Source: Bdellovibrionales bacterium (GTDB lineage Bacteria; Bdellovibrionota; Bdellovibrionia; Bdellovibrionales; Bdellovibrionaceae). Taken from it: a stretch of 64,000 nt of DNA. The DNA lies in the NCBI GenBank assembly GCA_016713585.1, contig JADJOV010000001.1:1-64000 (forward strand). Direction: 5' to 3'. The position numbers were made by a program, and so were the translations under genes. The notes beneath the pieces were generated by a model. It was not told where the DNA came from. It saw only the letters and a program-made list of their open reading frames with translations, and ran no database searches. Shown one piece after another: positions 37,973-48,157 of the stretch. Position 1 is the stretch's first letter. Each line of letters opens with the position of its first letter.

Positions 37973-38809
37973 ATGAATAAGCAGCATTTGTTGATTATTT
38001 TTGCCTTTTGCCTTCAAGCAGGTACCACTTGGTCCCAAATTTACACCGGGGCTGTCTCAGCGGCAGCTGGCGGCACGGGGCGAGCGAGTGTAGAGCCTGG
38101 GTCTGCGTCGTTCTTAAACCCGGCAATGATGGTGCACCAGAAGGGTCAGCAAATCTTCACGGCCAAGAGCCAAGATGAGTTTGCCATTGGACTGACCGAT
38201 AATTCCGAAGACTCACCAATTCCAACGTCCGTTTCGTATTGGCAGAAAAGTGTGGATAATGGAACTCTTGATGGAACCTACAAACTTCAAGATTTCCGCC
38301 TTTCATTTGCTGAATTCGTGAGTACGTACTGGGCAGTTGGTCTTACAGCCCATGTCTATCAAGCCCAGAGTGAAGAAAAAACGTGGAATCAAGGGAATTT
38401 GGATTTTGGAGTGATGGTTACGCCAGTACCTGAGGTGGGTCTTGCCGTCGTATTCTATGATTTGGGGCAGGAGAATTCAGAAATACCAGAAAAACTCAGA
38501 CTTTCTCCAAGGATTGGACTTGGATTTAATCATCTTTACAGGGATTATTTTCGATCTCGGTTGGACTTGGTTTCAGGTCCAGAGCAGAACTTTCGGCGGT
38601 CCACAGTCATGGTTGGCTTTGAAAGTTACCTGAATCAGTGGATTTTGGCCCGATTTGGAATGAGCAGCAATACCTATCTGAAGCAGGATCTGAGCTCCTT
38701 TGGCTTGGGCCTTGATTTGCCTAGATTCCGAATAAACTATGCCTATCAATTTGTGCTGAACAATTCGAAGGATCAGCGACACGCCATTGACATCGTCATC
38801 CCCCTTTGA
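37973..38809 (+). CDS. PorV/OmpP1-like outer-membrane protein
   Basis: Signal peptide MNKQHLLIIFAFCLQAGTTW, cut near SQ. The motif VSAAAGGTGRASVEPGSA, SFLNPAMM is the opening of PorV/UPF0164-type barrels (FadL-like), with GG-x-G-R-A and F-x-N-P-A. The body alternates amphipathic strands (LDFGVMVTPVPEVGLAVVFY, RIGLGFNHLYRDYFRSRLDL) and ends AYQFVLNNSKDQRHAIDIVI. About 278 residues. It follows the lipoprotein by 45 bases and may share its transcript. Confidence 0.75.
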   Translation: MNKQHLLIIFAFCLQAGTTWSQIYTGAVSAAAGGTGRASVEPGSASFLNPAMMVHQKGQQIFTAKSQDEFAIGLTDNSEDSPIPTSVSYWQKSVDNGTLDGTYKLQDFRLSFAEFVSTYWAVGLTAHVYQAQSEEKTWNQGNLDFGVMVTPVPEVGLAVVFYDLGQENSEIPEKLRLSPRIGLGFNHLYRDYFRSRLDLVSGPEQNFRRSTVMVGFESYLNQWILARFGMSSNTYLKQDLSSFGLGLDLPRFRINYAYQFVLNNSKDQRHAIDIVIPL

Positions 38810-38854
38810 TATTCCAGCGGATTCGGACTACGAAATAATAATCCTGGGGGATCT

Positions 38855-38983
38855 ATGGCATCTAAAACCAAAAAACTTGAGCTTATCAGAAAACATAAAC
38901 TTGTTCGCCAGGGTGTTAAGAGAAAAGCGGCCCTCCGCACAAAGGGTTCAACAAAATCAAAAAAGACTCTCTTCGGAGACTAG
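38855..38983 (+). CDS. Small basic protein, 42 residues
   Basis: ATG 38855 with GGGGG just upstream. The sequence MASKTKKLELIRKHKLVRQG, VKRKAALRTKGSTKSKKTLF, GD is rich in Lys and Arg. The even charge distribution and the terminal S-T-K-S-K-K-x-L-F-G-D look selected rather than random. It may bind nucleic acid or ribosomes. It lies between convergent genes. Confidence 0.55.
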   Translation: MASKTKKLELIRKHKLVRQGVKRKAALRTKGSTKSKKTLFGD

Positions 38984-39024
38984 ATTCCTGAGTTTTTTCA
39001 ACAGGTTGAGATTTGACGCTGAAT

Positions 39025-40149
39025 CTAAATATTGGTTCGTCTGAGAAGGGTTGGCTTTTCTTGAGCCCCACCACGGAGATCCCATTGGATTGGAATCTCT
39101 ACCCAACCTTCCTGACCTGGGAAGAATTTCCATTGTTTGAGTGCAGCCAAGGTTTTGTAATCCAAGTTTCGATAGCCCGTTGATTGAGACAGTTTGAACT
39201 CACTGAGTCTTCCCGCCTTTGAAACGTATGCCAGAAATATCGCCCGCCCTTGGTTGCCTTTGAGCCGCTCCTCTGCGCTATACTCTGGGCGAGGATTCCC
39301 GGGAAGTTGTCGCAAATCCTGAATTGGCCGAATGACGATTGGCCCCTGGCCGTGACCAGCACCAAGACCTTCTCCTTGGCCTTCGCCTTGACCTTGTCCG
39401 TAGCCACGAGCAGCGACAGCCTGGTGAAGTGAATTTTTCTGATTCTTAGCGCGAAGGGCAGCTGCAGCGAGACCCAGACTCTCCATTTCCATTTTGTTGG
39501 CAGCGGCGGCAGCGCCGAGGCTTTTGTTAGTCTCGGTCTCAACTTCACTTGTTTGAGCAGCGAGTTGCATTTGGGCCAAGGCAATTTGTTTCTTGCTTGT
39601 TGAATCTATGGCATCAAAATCCTTTGTAAAATCTTTGTCGTCAATGGACCCAATTGGGGCAGACCTAATCGCCTCTTCGTCTAGTTGCGGGCTCGTAATG
39701 TCGTCAATGGTCTGCGGAACCGAAACTTCTGATACCGGGGCAACAATTTTTGAAACAACCTTTGCAATAGCCTTGGGTTGCTTACCCTTCTCTGAAAGAA
39801 CACGGGGCGATGACTTTGCAGCGGACTTAATTTTCACGGTTGGTGATGCGATCGAGACAGGGCGAGCAACCTTTGCGGGAGCAGGTTGGGAAACCGGTGT
39901 GGAAATTGGATTGGCCACACTTGTGGCTGCTGGCGCAGATCCTGCCTCCATCAAATCAAAAGAAACAGTTTCGAATTTTTTGGGCTCCAAGGCAGGGATA
40001 ACAACAAGTGAAGTGAGGATAAAGAGGGTTGCATGAAACACAATAGAAACACCTATGAAGCGTCCAGTTTTCGACTCAGTCTCGACAAAATCCAGTCCCG
40101 AGGCTTTAAAATTGATCCAATCCAACCCATCAAACGAATTTCGACTCAT
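39025..40149 (-). CDS. TonB-family energy transducer
   Basis: ATG 40149 has AAGGGGGG nine bases upstream. One membrane helix (FIGVSIVFHATLFILTSLVV) follows a cytosolic start. A long Ala/Pro/Lys-rich periplasmic spacer with SPTVKIKSAAKSSPR leads to a Gly/Gln repeat (GYGQGQGEGQGEGLGAGHGQ) and the TonB C-terminal domain: PRPEYSAEERLKGNQGRAIF, LAYVSKAGRLSEFKLSQSTG, YRNLDYKTLAALKQWKFFPG. It would couple the proton-motive force to outer-membrane receptors. ExbB/D partners are not in the window. Confidence 0.9.
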   Translation of the reverse strand: MSRNSFDGLDWINFKASGLDFVETESKTGRFIGVSIVFHATLFILTSLVVIPALEPKKFETVSFDLMEAGSAPAATSVANPISTPVSQPAPAKVARPVSIASPTVKIKSAAKSSPRVLSEKGKQPKAIAKVVSKIVAPVSEVSVPQTIDDITSPQLDEEAIRSAPIGSIDDKDFTKDFDAIDSTSKKQIALAQMQLAAQTSEVETETNKSLGAAAAANKMEMESLGLAAAALRAKNQKNSLHQAVAARGYGQGQGEGQGEGLGAGHGQGPIVIRPIQDLRQLPGNPRPEYSAEERLKGNQGRAIFLAYVSKAGRLSEFKLSQSTGYRNLDYKTLAALKQWKFFPGQEGWVEIPIQWDLRGGAQEKPTLLRRTNI

Positions 40150-40340
40150 AGACTGAGCCCCCCTTTTCTTCGGATTTTTGCTATTCAAGAATCAAGCCGA
40201 AGCAAGTTTATTGGTCTTATCATAATCAATAGTAACTTCAGGTGGTTATGGTTTTCTTTGCGTCGTGGAAATTGAGGAAGAGGATAAAAATTACAGGACT
40301 GTGAAAAGAAGCAGGCATTGGGGTGGAGATCGCAATGGAA

Positions 40341-41121
40341 TTAAGCGATTTTATCTACCAGAGTGGCTATTAGGGCCGGATCCAGATCTGAAATAACACT
40401 AGAAATTCCTTGTTCTAGAAAGCCGTTGATTTTGTTTGGATCATTGACGGTCCAAACTGACAGTGGCATTTGCTGCTGCTTCCAAAATTGGATCTCGTCT
40501 GGCGTTAGCATTTCTTGATCTAGATTCAACATATGAATTTTTAGTAATGGCGCAAAAGCCATTTCTCTGAGGTACCACGCATTCTCTTTTGAAACTTCTT
40601 TTGTTACGAGAAGGGCTCTTGGCACATTCGGCAAAAACTCCGAGACTAAGAAAAGCGCGAAGGGGTTAAAGCTAGAAAACATCACACGGTGCTCAGAATT
40701 CAATTGTTTGATTAATTTTGCAACTTGCTGACTCAAATAACCATCGAGTTGGTTTGTTTTGAGTTCAATATTGAAAAACCTTGGTGCTAGAGGGGACTCA
40801 AGAGCCTCTTGGAGAGTTGTGATAGGAAATTTTGCTCTTAGGTCGCTCAGTGAAAATGAAGAGTGGTTTTTTTTCGCCGGTGAATTTAGTCAAATCGGCG
40901 TCGTGAAAAAGGACTGGAGTTTTTTCTGATGTGAGTTGTACGTCGAATTCACACATCTCGGCTCCGCGCAGGCGAGCTTCGGTCAGAGCTGCCAGAGTGT
41001 TTTCTTGAATTCCCTCAGTATGATACCCTCGATGGGACTGGAATTTCGGAATTACAAAGGACTCTGCCGGCCAGGGTGTTGGATGAATCCAGGTTCGTAA
41101 AAAATGAAAAGGATATTTCAT
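40341..41121 (-). CDS. Glycerophosphodiester phosphodiesterase, one frameshift
   Basis: GDPD TIM-barrel motifs: the general-base His and Arg in QSHRGYHTEGIQENTLAAL, metal ligands in EMCEFDVQLTSEKTPVLFHD, then an 8-base T run at 40868-40875 where one extra base breaks the frame. Reading through, SLSDLRAKFPITTLQEAL leads to FFNIELKTNQLDGYLSQQVA, FSSFNPFALFLVSEF and MPLSVWTVNDPNKINGFLEQ, GISSVISDLDP. It hydrolyses glycerophosphodiesters to glycerol-3-phosphate. It is the third gene of the 43195-40341 operon; its start overlaps the nagZ stop by four bases. Confidence 0.88.
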
Positions 41122-42230
41122 GTTTCGAATGAGAGGTTTTGGGGGACTTCCCCACGAAGAATGGCCGCTGCGAGTGCCATATTCTCGGGGGTTCCGACTG
41201 ACTTTATCGCCTCGGAATAGGGTATAGGATCTGGGTTTTTGAGTTTCTCTTTTTTGAAACTCAGAATTCTTTCGTGCTGAGATTCTATGTATTTCCCGTC
41301 GAGCTGCCCTTGGGCAATGGCACCCAGCATTGACTCGATTGCTCGCAGCGGAGAGGTTGGCTCATTACAATACAGCAACAAATCAGCTCCAGCTTGAACA
41401 GCTCTCGTTGGAATGAGATCTTGAGGAAAATGCTTAGTCAGTCCTTTCATATCGAGATCATCTGTTATGATGAGTCCCCGATAACGAGCTGTCGTTCGGA
41501 GGATCTTCTGGAGGAAAATTTCAGACAGGGTGACGGGCCAGTCTGGATCTATTTTTGGGAACAAAATATGAGAGGTCATTGTCATATCGACTCTAGACTT
41601 GAAAACACGTTTAAATGGAACAAGTTCAACTTTTTCAAGTTGCTCAAGGGTGTTTTGTTCGATTGGAAGATCTTCGTGGCTGTCGAGCAGAGTGTTGCCA
41701 TGGCCAGGGAAATGTTTTGCGCAGGCAAGCACACCTGCCTTGACATAGCCTCTGACTAAGGCCGAGCCGTGCTTTGCCACCAATTCAGGATCGCTTCCAA
41801 TGGAGCGATCGCCGATGACGGTATTTTTTGGATTTGTAAAGACGTCAACGCAGGGGGCATAGTTTAGGTTTATTCCCATGGCTTTCATTTCAAGTCCCAT
41901 ACGATTTGCAAAATTAAATGAAACGGTGGGATTATCAATTTTTCCAAGATTTTGCACGGCCGGCCAAAATGTGAACGGAGCTTTGAGGCGATGCACCCTG
42001 CCCCCCTCCATATCTATGCCAATAAATAGGGGTGCCCTGTCGGGCATCTGATGGCGAAGAGACTGGATTTCAGAACACAGCTCATGAATTTGTTTGGGAT
42101 CAACTAGGTTCCGAGGTCCAAAAAGGGTCACGCCAGAGATGTTGTTTGCAACAATAAATTTCTTTTCATGATGGGTGAGTCTAGGGCCAGAGATTCCAAT
42201 GAGCATCAACTGTCCGAGGGACTTTTTCAT
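41118..42230 (-). CDS. nagZ: Beta-N-acetylhexosaminidase, glycoside hydrolase family 3
   Basis: Removes GlcNAc from anhydro-muropeptides in cell-wall recycling. Motifs: LFIGIDMEGGRVHRLKAPFT, LNYAPCVDVFTNPKNTVIGD, the family signature ACAKHFPGHGNTLLDSHEDL, and the nucleophile Asp in GLIITDDLDMKGL. At 370 residues it is single-domain like NagZ of Gram-negative bacteria and has no signal peptide, which suits a cytosolic recycling role. The start overlaps the upstream secreted-protein stop region. AmgK and MurU genes lie 9 kb away. Confidence 0.93.
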   Translation of the reverse strand: MKKSLGQLMLIGISGPRLTHHEKKFIVANNISGVTLFGPRNLVDPKQIHELCSEIQSLRHQMPDRAPLFIGIDMEGGRVHRLKAPFTFWPAVQNLGKIDNPTVSFNFANRMGLEMKAMGINLNYAPCVDVFTNPKNTVIGDRSIGSDPELVAKHGSALVRGYVKAGVLACAKHFPGHGNTLLDSHEDLPIEQNTLEQLEKVELVPFKRVFKSRVDMTMTSHILFPKIDPDWPVTLSEIFLQKILRTTARYRGLIITDDLDMKGLTKHFPQDLIPTRAVQAGADLLLYCNEPTSPLRAIESMLGAIAQGQLDGKYIESQHERILSFKKEKLKNPDPIPYSEAIKSVGTPENMALAAAILRGEVPQNLSFET

Positions 42231-42232
42231 AG

Positions 42233-43195
42233 CTACTTTCCTTCTGGTTGCGCAGGAGCTGCAGGAATCTTCGGTTGCGCTTTGAGGATAATCCCCTGGT
42301 TTTGAGGAACCCCCTCCTGTTTTGGATTTGTGGGTGGTGGAGGTGGAGGTAGGGCCTCGAGTTTGAGTTTTTTTGAAACTGCATTATTGGTTCCAATCGG
42401 AACATCCCCGAATAAATTCTTTAGAATTGTGCTGCTCACAGGAAAGCTGCCGGTAGCCTCGGAAGGTTTCGCCATAAGTTCGGTTGCAATTCCAGTGGCT
42501 GGGGAAGAAGTTGCCAAAACTTCCCCTCGGTCAGTGACATAGGACACAAAGCGAGCATCTTTAAAACGATTGAAAATCTTAAACGTTTGAAAGCCATTAT
42601 ACTTTTCTTGCTTTCCGACCAGAGCTTCCCCTTCAAGAACTTTGGCATCTTCTTCAGCAATTGCGGTGTATTTGTATTTAGACTCAGTTTGAATTCCCTT
42701 GTCTGATTTCAACATCAAATAGACCAAAAACGTGCTTAAGAAAGCTCCCTTTGGTAAATCCTCACGAATAGTTATTGTTTTTGATGGTCCTTTTTCGGGG
42801 GTGGTTTTAACAATCGCCGTCATTTTCTTTTTTGCAAATTTTGCGTCAATGACCTTTGTCTCTTTGCCTACGATGGACGTATATTCATAGGAAATTGGTT
42901 CCAGGTTCTTGCTGGCAACAGCTCGAAGACTCTCGGTAATATCAGAACCAAGTTGTCCAGTTTTCAAAAAATAAGTGCTGTAAAAGCGTTGATCTTTGGG
43001 GCGAAACTCATAGCGAGTAATTATATACCCAACGGGAACGCCCCCGTTTAAAATTTTGGAGTAACCTTCAAAGAGGACGCCATCATCAGCCTGTAGGTCT
43101 GGGGTGCTAAGGCTTATGCAAAGAAAAAAAGAACAAGCCAGTGTTTTAAAAATAAATTTAGGATTTAACAAGCGTGGGATATTTAGGTCTGTCAT
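42233..43195 (-). CDS. Exported protein with Pro-rich tail, unknown function (DUF3108-like)
   Basis: A basic start, a hydrophobic stretch (KTLACSFFLCISLSTPDLQA), then DDGVLFEGYSKILNGGVPVG, YIITRYEFRPKDQRFYSTYF, LKTGQLGSDITESLRAVASK. The beta pattern recalls DUF3108-type periplasmic proteins, but I am not certain. Toward the C-terminus it has a run of prolines (LPPPPPPTNPKQ) and a Pro/Gln/Ala tail, probably spanning the wall. It opens the operon ending with nagZ and the phosphodiesterase. Confidence 0.7.
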   Translation of the reverse strand: MTDLNIPRLLNPKFIFKTLACSFFLCISLSTPDLQADDGVLFEGYSKILNGGVPVGYIITRYEFRPKDQRFYSTYFLKTGQLGSDITESLRAVASKNLEPISYEYTSIVGKETKVIDAKFAKKKMTAIVKTTPEKGPSKTITIREDLPKGAFLSTFLVYLMLKSDKGIQTESKYKYTAIAEEDAKVLEGEALVGKQEKYNGFQTFKIFNRFKDARFVSYVTDRGEVLATSSPATGIATELMAKPSEATGSFPVSSTILKNLFGDVPIGTNNAVSKKLKLEALPPPPPPTNPKQEGVPQNQGIILKAQPKIPAAPAQPEGK

Positions 43196-43324
43196 AAACC
43201 TATTCTTGCTTTTTCAGGAGAGTCCGTCAAAGGGGATTAGACCTTCGAAGAGGTTCCTCATCTGAGTGGTCCTTATTCGCGTTCTTTAGGTGAAAATTCA
43301 GAAGGCTTGGTCTAGACTGTCGAG

Positions 43325-45511
43325 ATGAAATTGAAATTAAAACCTTTTTTGGGACGCTTCCGTAACACTCAAGGGCAAATGGCGATTTTTGTGGCCCTAA
43401 TTTTTCAGGTTTTGTTTCTGTTTTTTGCAATGGTCGTTAATGTCGGTCTTCTGGTTCATCATAAAATAAATCTGCAAAACTCTGTGGATTTCGCTGCCTA
43501 CTACGGGGCGATGAAGCAGGCAGAGTCCATGAATGCCATTGCACATATCAATTATCAAATTCGCCAGAGTTGGAAATTATTGGCTTGGCGCTACAGGATC
43601 ATAGGCTCCGCCGGAACGACAGAGGTGGGTAACCCACCCTATAGATTATTTTCCAGCTCCTTGAATGATGCCTATGAAGATTCGCCTATGGATCCAGCGA
43701 GCGAGGCGCCAGCTTTTTGCGTAGCATATACCCCTTTCGAAGAAGTTCCACCGCAAGAGTCTTTATGTAAGAAGGGAGGCCAGGCATCAACGATCAATCT
43801 GTTTGCTGTCCCAGCAGCGACCGGCCTTGTCGGTGTTTCGCGGGGAATTCAGGCGGCAGCGATCGCGGCACTTAAGAACATTCTTACCCAATGCGAGTAC
43901 ATTGGGCCTTTTAACTGGCTTCTCCTTGCAAGGTTCAAAGTCGCCTTTGTGATCGATCATGGGAATCGAAAGCGGGTCATCAATATGCTGGCAAATGGTC
44001 TCAGCGGACAAGGGGCAGGGGGCGAGCCAAATTCGGATTTTTTGGAGCTAGATGGAAGTCGAGTCTCCATTGGAATCAGAAAGACACTTGAAAAAAATTT
44101 GACCATTCAAAATAGAAATTCTCTTGGGGATTTTAAAGTATTTAACAGCCTTGGGGATGCGAATTGTGGAGTGACCAATCCGAGCTTTGAAAAACCGCCA
44201 AAGTGGCTCACAGAGATACTGGTCAAACCAGCATTCAGCACGAGTGCTGCCAACTGTGACGGTGTACGGACATGGGACGTTGGGGCAATGAATAAACTTG
44301 TCTTCTACCCTGTTGACATTGAAAATCCAGATCCAGATCAACCGAGACACTGGCGAGAGTCAGTTGAACTGAGGGACGAAATCGCAGCCCTGCGACCATT
44401 TGTGAATTACTCGTCACCTCCATTTGAGACATCGTTGGGAATGGAAAAGAATCCTTGGTGTATGGCCTATGTTGGCGTGAAGGCGACGACTAAGCCGAAG
44501 GTTCCTTTTATGCCATTTGGTGAGGTGACAATGACAGCATCGGCTTATGCCAAACCCTTCGGGGGGAGAATTGGACCCTGGTATAAGGAGTCTTGGGCGC
44601 CAGGGGTTGCCTCGGTTCAATCAAATATTGGCAAGCGTTTAGATGAGCTCACACCAGAAAGGTACAACCCTGGAGCTGGGATTAGTCCTGCAATGGCAAA
44701 CAGCCCAATGCGCGTTCCGAACTACTCAAGATTTCCAGGTGATCTCAAGGGACTTAGGTCGAGGGCCCTTGCTGGTTTGTATGATCGGGCGTTGTTTCAA
44801 ATGTCGTCGAGATGGGCTCCGAACAATGACATTATTCTAAATTCGGTTTCGGTGCCAGCCGGACCAGATAATTCACCTAGCTTCAGCCATTGGAGTGAAA
44901 TCGCGAAGAACTTCAAAACTGGGAATCCATCCAAAGACATTCTTGCTTGGAACTCCTTTGATTCAAAGGCTCCGCAAATGCGTTTGCTTGAGTTAAGTGC
45001 TTTGGCGCCAGATATTTTTGATACAACTTACTACTCGATTGAGCCCAATTTCTACCAAGTCTATTATCAAAAAATAATGGACCATAAAAAAATGGTGAAC
45101 GCAAATGACCTCGACCTCCCCTCTGATCTGGGGGCAAGAATGGATGACAAGAAGTATGAGGGGTTCAATATCAAGAACCAAATTGAAGTGCAAAACAAGG
45201 TGCTTGAAAAAATCGACAACATTGGCGGCTCAACTCTGCAGTACCTTCTTAAGGATGTCGATCATGTGCTGACATCATGGGTACCGAACTCTTTGTTGGA
45301 ATATGATTTTGCACCAAACTTGTTTGGGAAGTGCGGACCCGGCAGTCGCCCTAAAGAAAAATACCCGATCCCAGGCGATTGTGTCGCGGGTGGGCGCACT
45401 GGATTTTCGGTCAAGCTGGTTTCTGGAGACTATCTACTGCGTTCCGATCTTTCACTTGGTGGTAAGTCGGCCCAGGGTCCTATAAATAATCCACCGCCAG
45501 ATAACTTCTAG
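43325..45511 (+). CDS. Tad-like (TadG/TadE-type) exported protein
   Basis: A 728-residue protein that starts with a short basic segment and a hydrophobic helix (GQMAIFVALIFQVLFLFFAM, VVNVGLLVHHKINLQNSVDF). The (Q/R)-G-Q-x-A-(I/V)-F-x-A-L helix plus ALONE-type L-Q-N-(S/A)-x-D-x-A-A-Y-x-G-A is the opening of TadE/TadG-like pilus-assembly pseudopilins. The rest is a large extracytoplasmic domain without recognised motifs. In Bdellovibrio-type genomes such proteins accompany surface fibres, but no other tad gene is nearby. It is divergent from the 43195 gene. Confidence 0.7.
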   Translation: MKLKLKPFLGRFRNTQGQMAIFVALIFQVLFLFFAMVVNVGLLVHHKINLQNSVDFAAYYGAMKQAESMNAIAHINYQIRQSWKLLAWRYRIIGSAGTTEVGNPPYRLFSSSLNDAYEDSPMDPASEAPAFCVAYTPFEEVPPQESLCKKGGQASTINLFAVPAATGLVGVSRGIQAAAIAALKNILTQCEYIGPFNWLLLARFKVAFVIDHGNRKRVINMLANGLSGQGAGGEPNSDFLELDGSRVSIGIRKTLEKNLTIQNRNSLGDFKVFNSLGDANCGVTNPSFEKPPKWLTEILVKPAFSTSAANCDGVRTWDVGAMNKLVFYPVDIENPDPDQPRHWRESVELRDEIAALRPFVNYSSPPFETSLGMEKNPWCMAYVGVKATTKPKVPFMPFGEVTMTASAYAKPFGGRIGPWYKESWAPGVASVQSNIGKRLDELTPERYNPGAGISPAMANSPMRVPNYSRFPGDLKGLRSRALAGLYDRALFQMSSRWAPNNDIILNSVSVPAGPDNSPSFSHWSEIAKNFKTGNPSKDILAWNSFDSKAPQMRLLELSALAPDIFDTTYYSIEPNFYQVYYQKIMDHKKMVNANDLDLPSDLGARMDDKKYEGFNIKNQIEVQNKVLEKIDNIGGSTLQYLLKDVDHVLTSWVPNSLLEYDFAPNLFGKCGPGSRPKEKYPIPGDCVAGGRTGFSVKLVSGDYLLRSDLSLGGKSAQGPINNPPPDNF

Positions 45512-45586
45512 GGCGGCCTCTAGTCTCAGAAGGGTTGGAGGTGGATTTTCGACTTTTACAGCCTTCTGAGGTAAAAATCGCTATTT

Positions 45587-46534
45587 TTGTTTGGAGCCCG
45601 ATCAACCGGGAAAACCTACTGGATCCAGAAACTGCCACCCCTATTAGATGAAGTTCACAATCTCATCGAGGATCAAAAGGTCCATTTTCTACTTACTGGA
45701 TCTAGCGCCAGAAAACTAAGACAAAAATCAGCAAATATGCTGGGAGGAAGGGCTCTTAACAAGAACTTCTTTCCTCTCACGAGCACCGAAATTCCAGAGT
45801 TTGACCTGGATCGCTATTTGAATTACGGCGGACTACCAAGAGTCTATCAATCTGAGGATCCGCTGTTGGAGTTGGATGCCTATGTCTCCGCCTACATAGA
45901 TCTTGAGATTAAGGCCGAGTCTCTGGTTCGAAACCTCATCCCATTTCACCGCTTCATCAAGACCGCAGCAATAAGCAATGGTGAACTTATCAACTATGCG
46001 AACATCTCGAGCGATGCTGCGATTCCAGCGTCAACAGTGAAGGAGTATTTTTCAGTTCTGGAGGATACGCTATTTGGTTTTGTTCTCGAGCCATGGATAG
46101 AATCGAAAAAGAGGAAAGCCATCCAAACTGGGAAGTTCTACTTTTTCGATACAGGAGTGTGCAATACGATTATTGGTGCTCACAAAATTGAAAAAGCATC
46201 TTAATTGTGGGGAAAGAGTTTTGAGCAGTTTATTGGGATGGAGCTGCGGGCCTTTCTTAGTTACAATCTCAAACGGGAAAGACTCTCGTTTTGGCGAAGC
46301 GAAAATAAGCAAGAAGTTGACTTTCTTATTGGAGAAAGCGTTGCAATTGAGGTCAAATCCGCCAATCGAATTTCAAAGAGACACCTAAGCGGATTGAAAG
46401 CACTTAAAGAGGAAAAAGTCTTTAAGAGTTTCTATGTCATTTCCCAAGACGAACTCGAACGAGTAGAAGACGGGGTCCAGATTATTCACTGGCGCACCTT
46501 TCTACAAAGACTTTGGAGTGGAAAGGTGATTTGA
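45587..46534 (+). pseudogene. AAA_14/DUF4143 ATPase with internal deletion and in-frame stop
   Basis: Walker A survives as FGARSTGKTYWIQ, but it joins directly to KLPPLLDEVHNLIE, so some 50 residues including the Walker B Asp are deleted. It continues VHFLLTGSSARKLRQKSANM, LGGRALNKNFFPLTSTEIPE, the DUF4143 part (AIPASTVKEYFSVLEDTLFG, FYFFDTGVCNTIIGAH), then TAA at 46202-46204, where a Glu codon is expected, and the same frame resumes WGKSFEQFIGMELRAFLSYN, VDFLIGESVAIEVKSANR. The N-terminal residues before Walker A are in another frame. A clear relic. Confidence 0.8.
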
Positions 46535-46647
46535 GCGCAATTGTGACTATAGGTTGTCTCAATCTGATAATTTTAGGTTGAAATTCTAACTTCCACTTCA
46601 GATCCTTGTGCTTTTATACGAAGATAGAGAGACGGGGGAGATGTATC

Positions 46648-48146
46648 ATGACGAAGACAATTCGCTCTGGGGTTTCGTGCTTTATTCGAACGGGTCGTGG
46701 TTGCCTCCTGGGTCTGGGTGTTGTTTTGACTTTGGGTGTTGTTTTGATTTCAGAGGTGTCACTTGGGCAAGAGGCAGCAGCGGTAGCAACCCCCGAGGGC
46801 GCGGCTGCAATTCCTCCAGTAGAGAAAGAAGTTGCTCAAACCAACGGTAGACCTGCCGAAATGAAAAAAATTAAGTTTTTAAGTAGTGCTGCTAAGAGCC
46901 TCCCGGCATTGAAAAGCGCAATGGTCGAGTATTCAGAAGCAGCGATCAAATGTGGTGAAGACAAAGCGGACACTGCTAACGCATGTGAGGATAGCAAATC
47001 TCCAATTCTTCATTCAATCAAGGTAAACTTAGCAAATGCAGTTGCCGGTATTGGGGCTGTGATGGGATCTAAAGACCCCTGCAGTAAATTTGCGGATGCA
47101 ATGAAGGGTGCGGCGGCGTTATTACCCATGTTTGGTCAGTCATGCTCCTCCGGAATCGCCAGTTGCAAAGGGTCGTGTGGGACTGCCTTGAGGGCCTTGC
47201 ATAAAATTGAAACGAAAGGTGACTCTGTCTTGAAGGAGCTCGACGCGAAAATTTCTGAATTAAATAATGATGGAAAACCAAGCACAAATGAAAATAAAGA
47301 CAGAGACAATGTTCTCCTCGCACAAGCACTTGCCAAGGTTGAAGTCGAGAATGAGGAACTTACCCCTGAGGGGAACAGGGCTTTCTGCGCGGTGCGGGCT
47401 ATGAGTATGATGGCTCAGGGTATCCAGCAAGCCAATGGGGCCATGCAGGGAATGGGACAAGGCGGTGAATGTAACAAGGAAACGACTGGCACTTCCGCTG
47501 CTAATGATGGACTAAAACCACTAGGGCCAGATTCAAGTGAAGCCTATTGTGCGGCCCATCCTGCGGAACCACAGTGCAACTGCAGCCTCGCGCAGAATGC
47601 TAGTACTAAACGTTGTTTGTGTATGTCTGATATGCGAAACCCATACTGCAATGATGGGCTTGCTTCGGGACGAGATGGAAGTTTGCAAAAGCTTGGGGTT
47701 GGCTCTGGTGGTGCGATTGGCGCCGGGGGAGTGGGAAAAGTGCCCTTAATCTCGATGATGGAATGGAAGAAGAACAGAAGATAACATTGCCGCCAAAAAG
47801 TGGTGATGAGCCAGCGGCGCGTGGTGGTGGCGGAGGCGGCGGAATGGCAGGGTCTGGTGGGTCTGGCAATCAGCTTGGTGGACCAGGCGGCGGTGGTGGC
47901 ACGCCTGCGATTAGTAAGACAACAAATCCTGGTGGCTGGATGGCCGGCGGGGGAAGTCCTAGCAAGCTGTCAAACAACGACGATGAGGCCGGTAAAAAAC
48001 GGGGCGGGGTTGCTAATAAATCTGATCAGAACAAAGTGGCTGCAGCGGAGTTCGCAAAACAGGTCTCGCCCTTGGGCGGCAGGACAAATTGGGAAAAAGT
48101 TAAAATTCGCTACATCGATAATGCTCGGACTCTTATACAAAAATAA
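46648..48146 (+). CDS. Exported Cys/Gly-rich protein, unknown function (one frameshift)
   Basis: ATG 46648 with GGGGGAG upstream gives the signal sequence MTKTIRSGVSCFIRTGRGCL, LGLGVVLTLGVVLISEVSLG. The mature part is helical with paired cysteines (AIKCGEDKADTANACEDSKS, SCSSGIASCKGSCGTALRAL, CNCSLAQNASTKRCLCMSDM). Near 47745, in a CCC run, one base is missing; the alternate frame joins NLDDGMEEEQKITLPPKSGD to a Gly-rich stretch and ends WEKVKIRYIDNARTLIQK. It is followed after 11 bases by another exported protein with a similar end (DADLIQK), so the two form an operon and may work together at the surface. Confidence 0.65.
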
Positions 48147-48157
48147 GGAAACTACAC

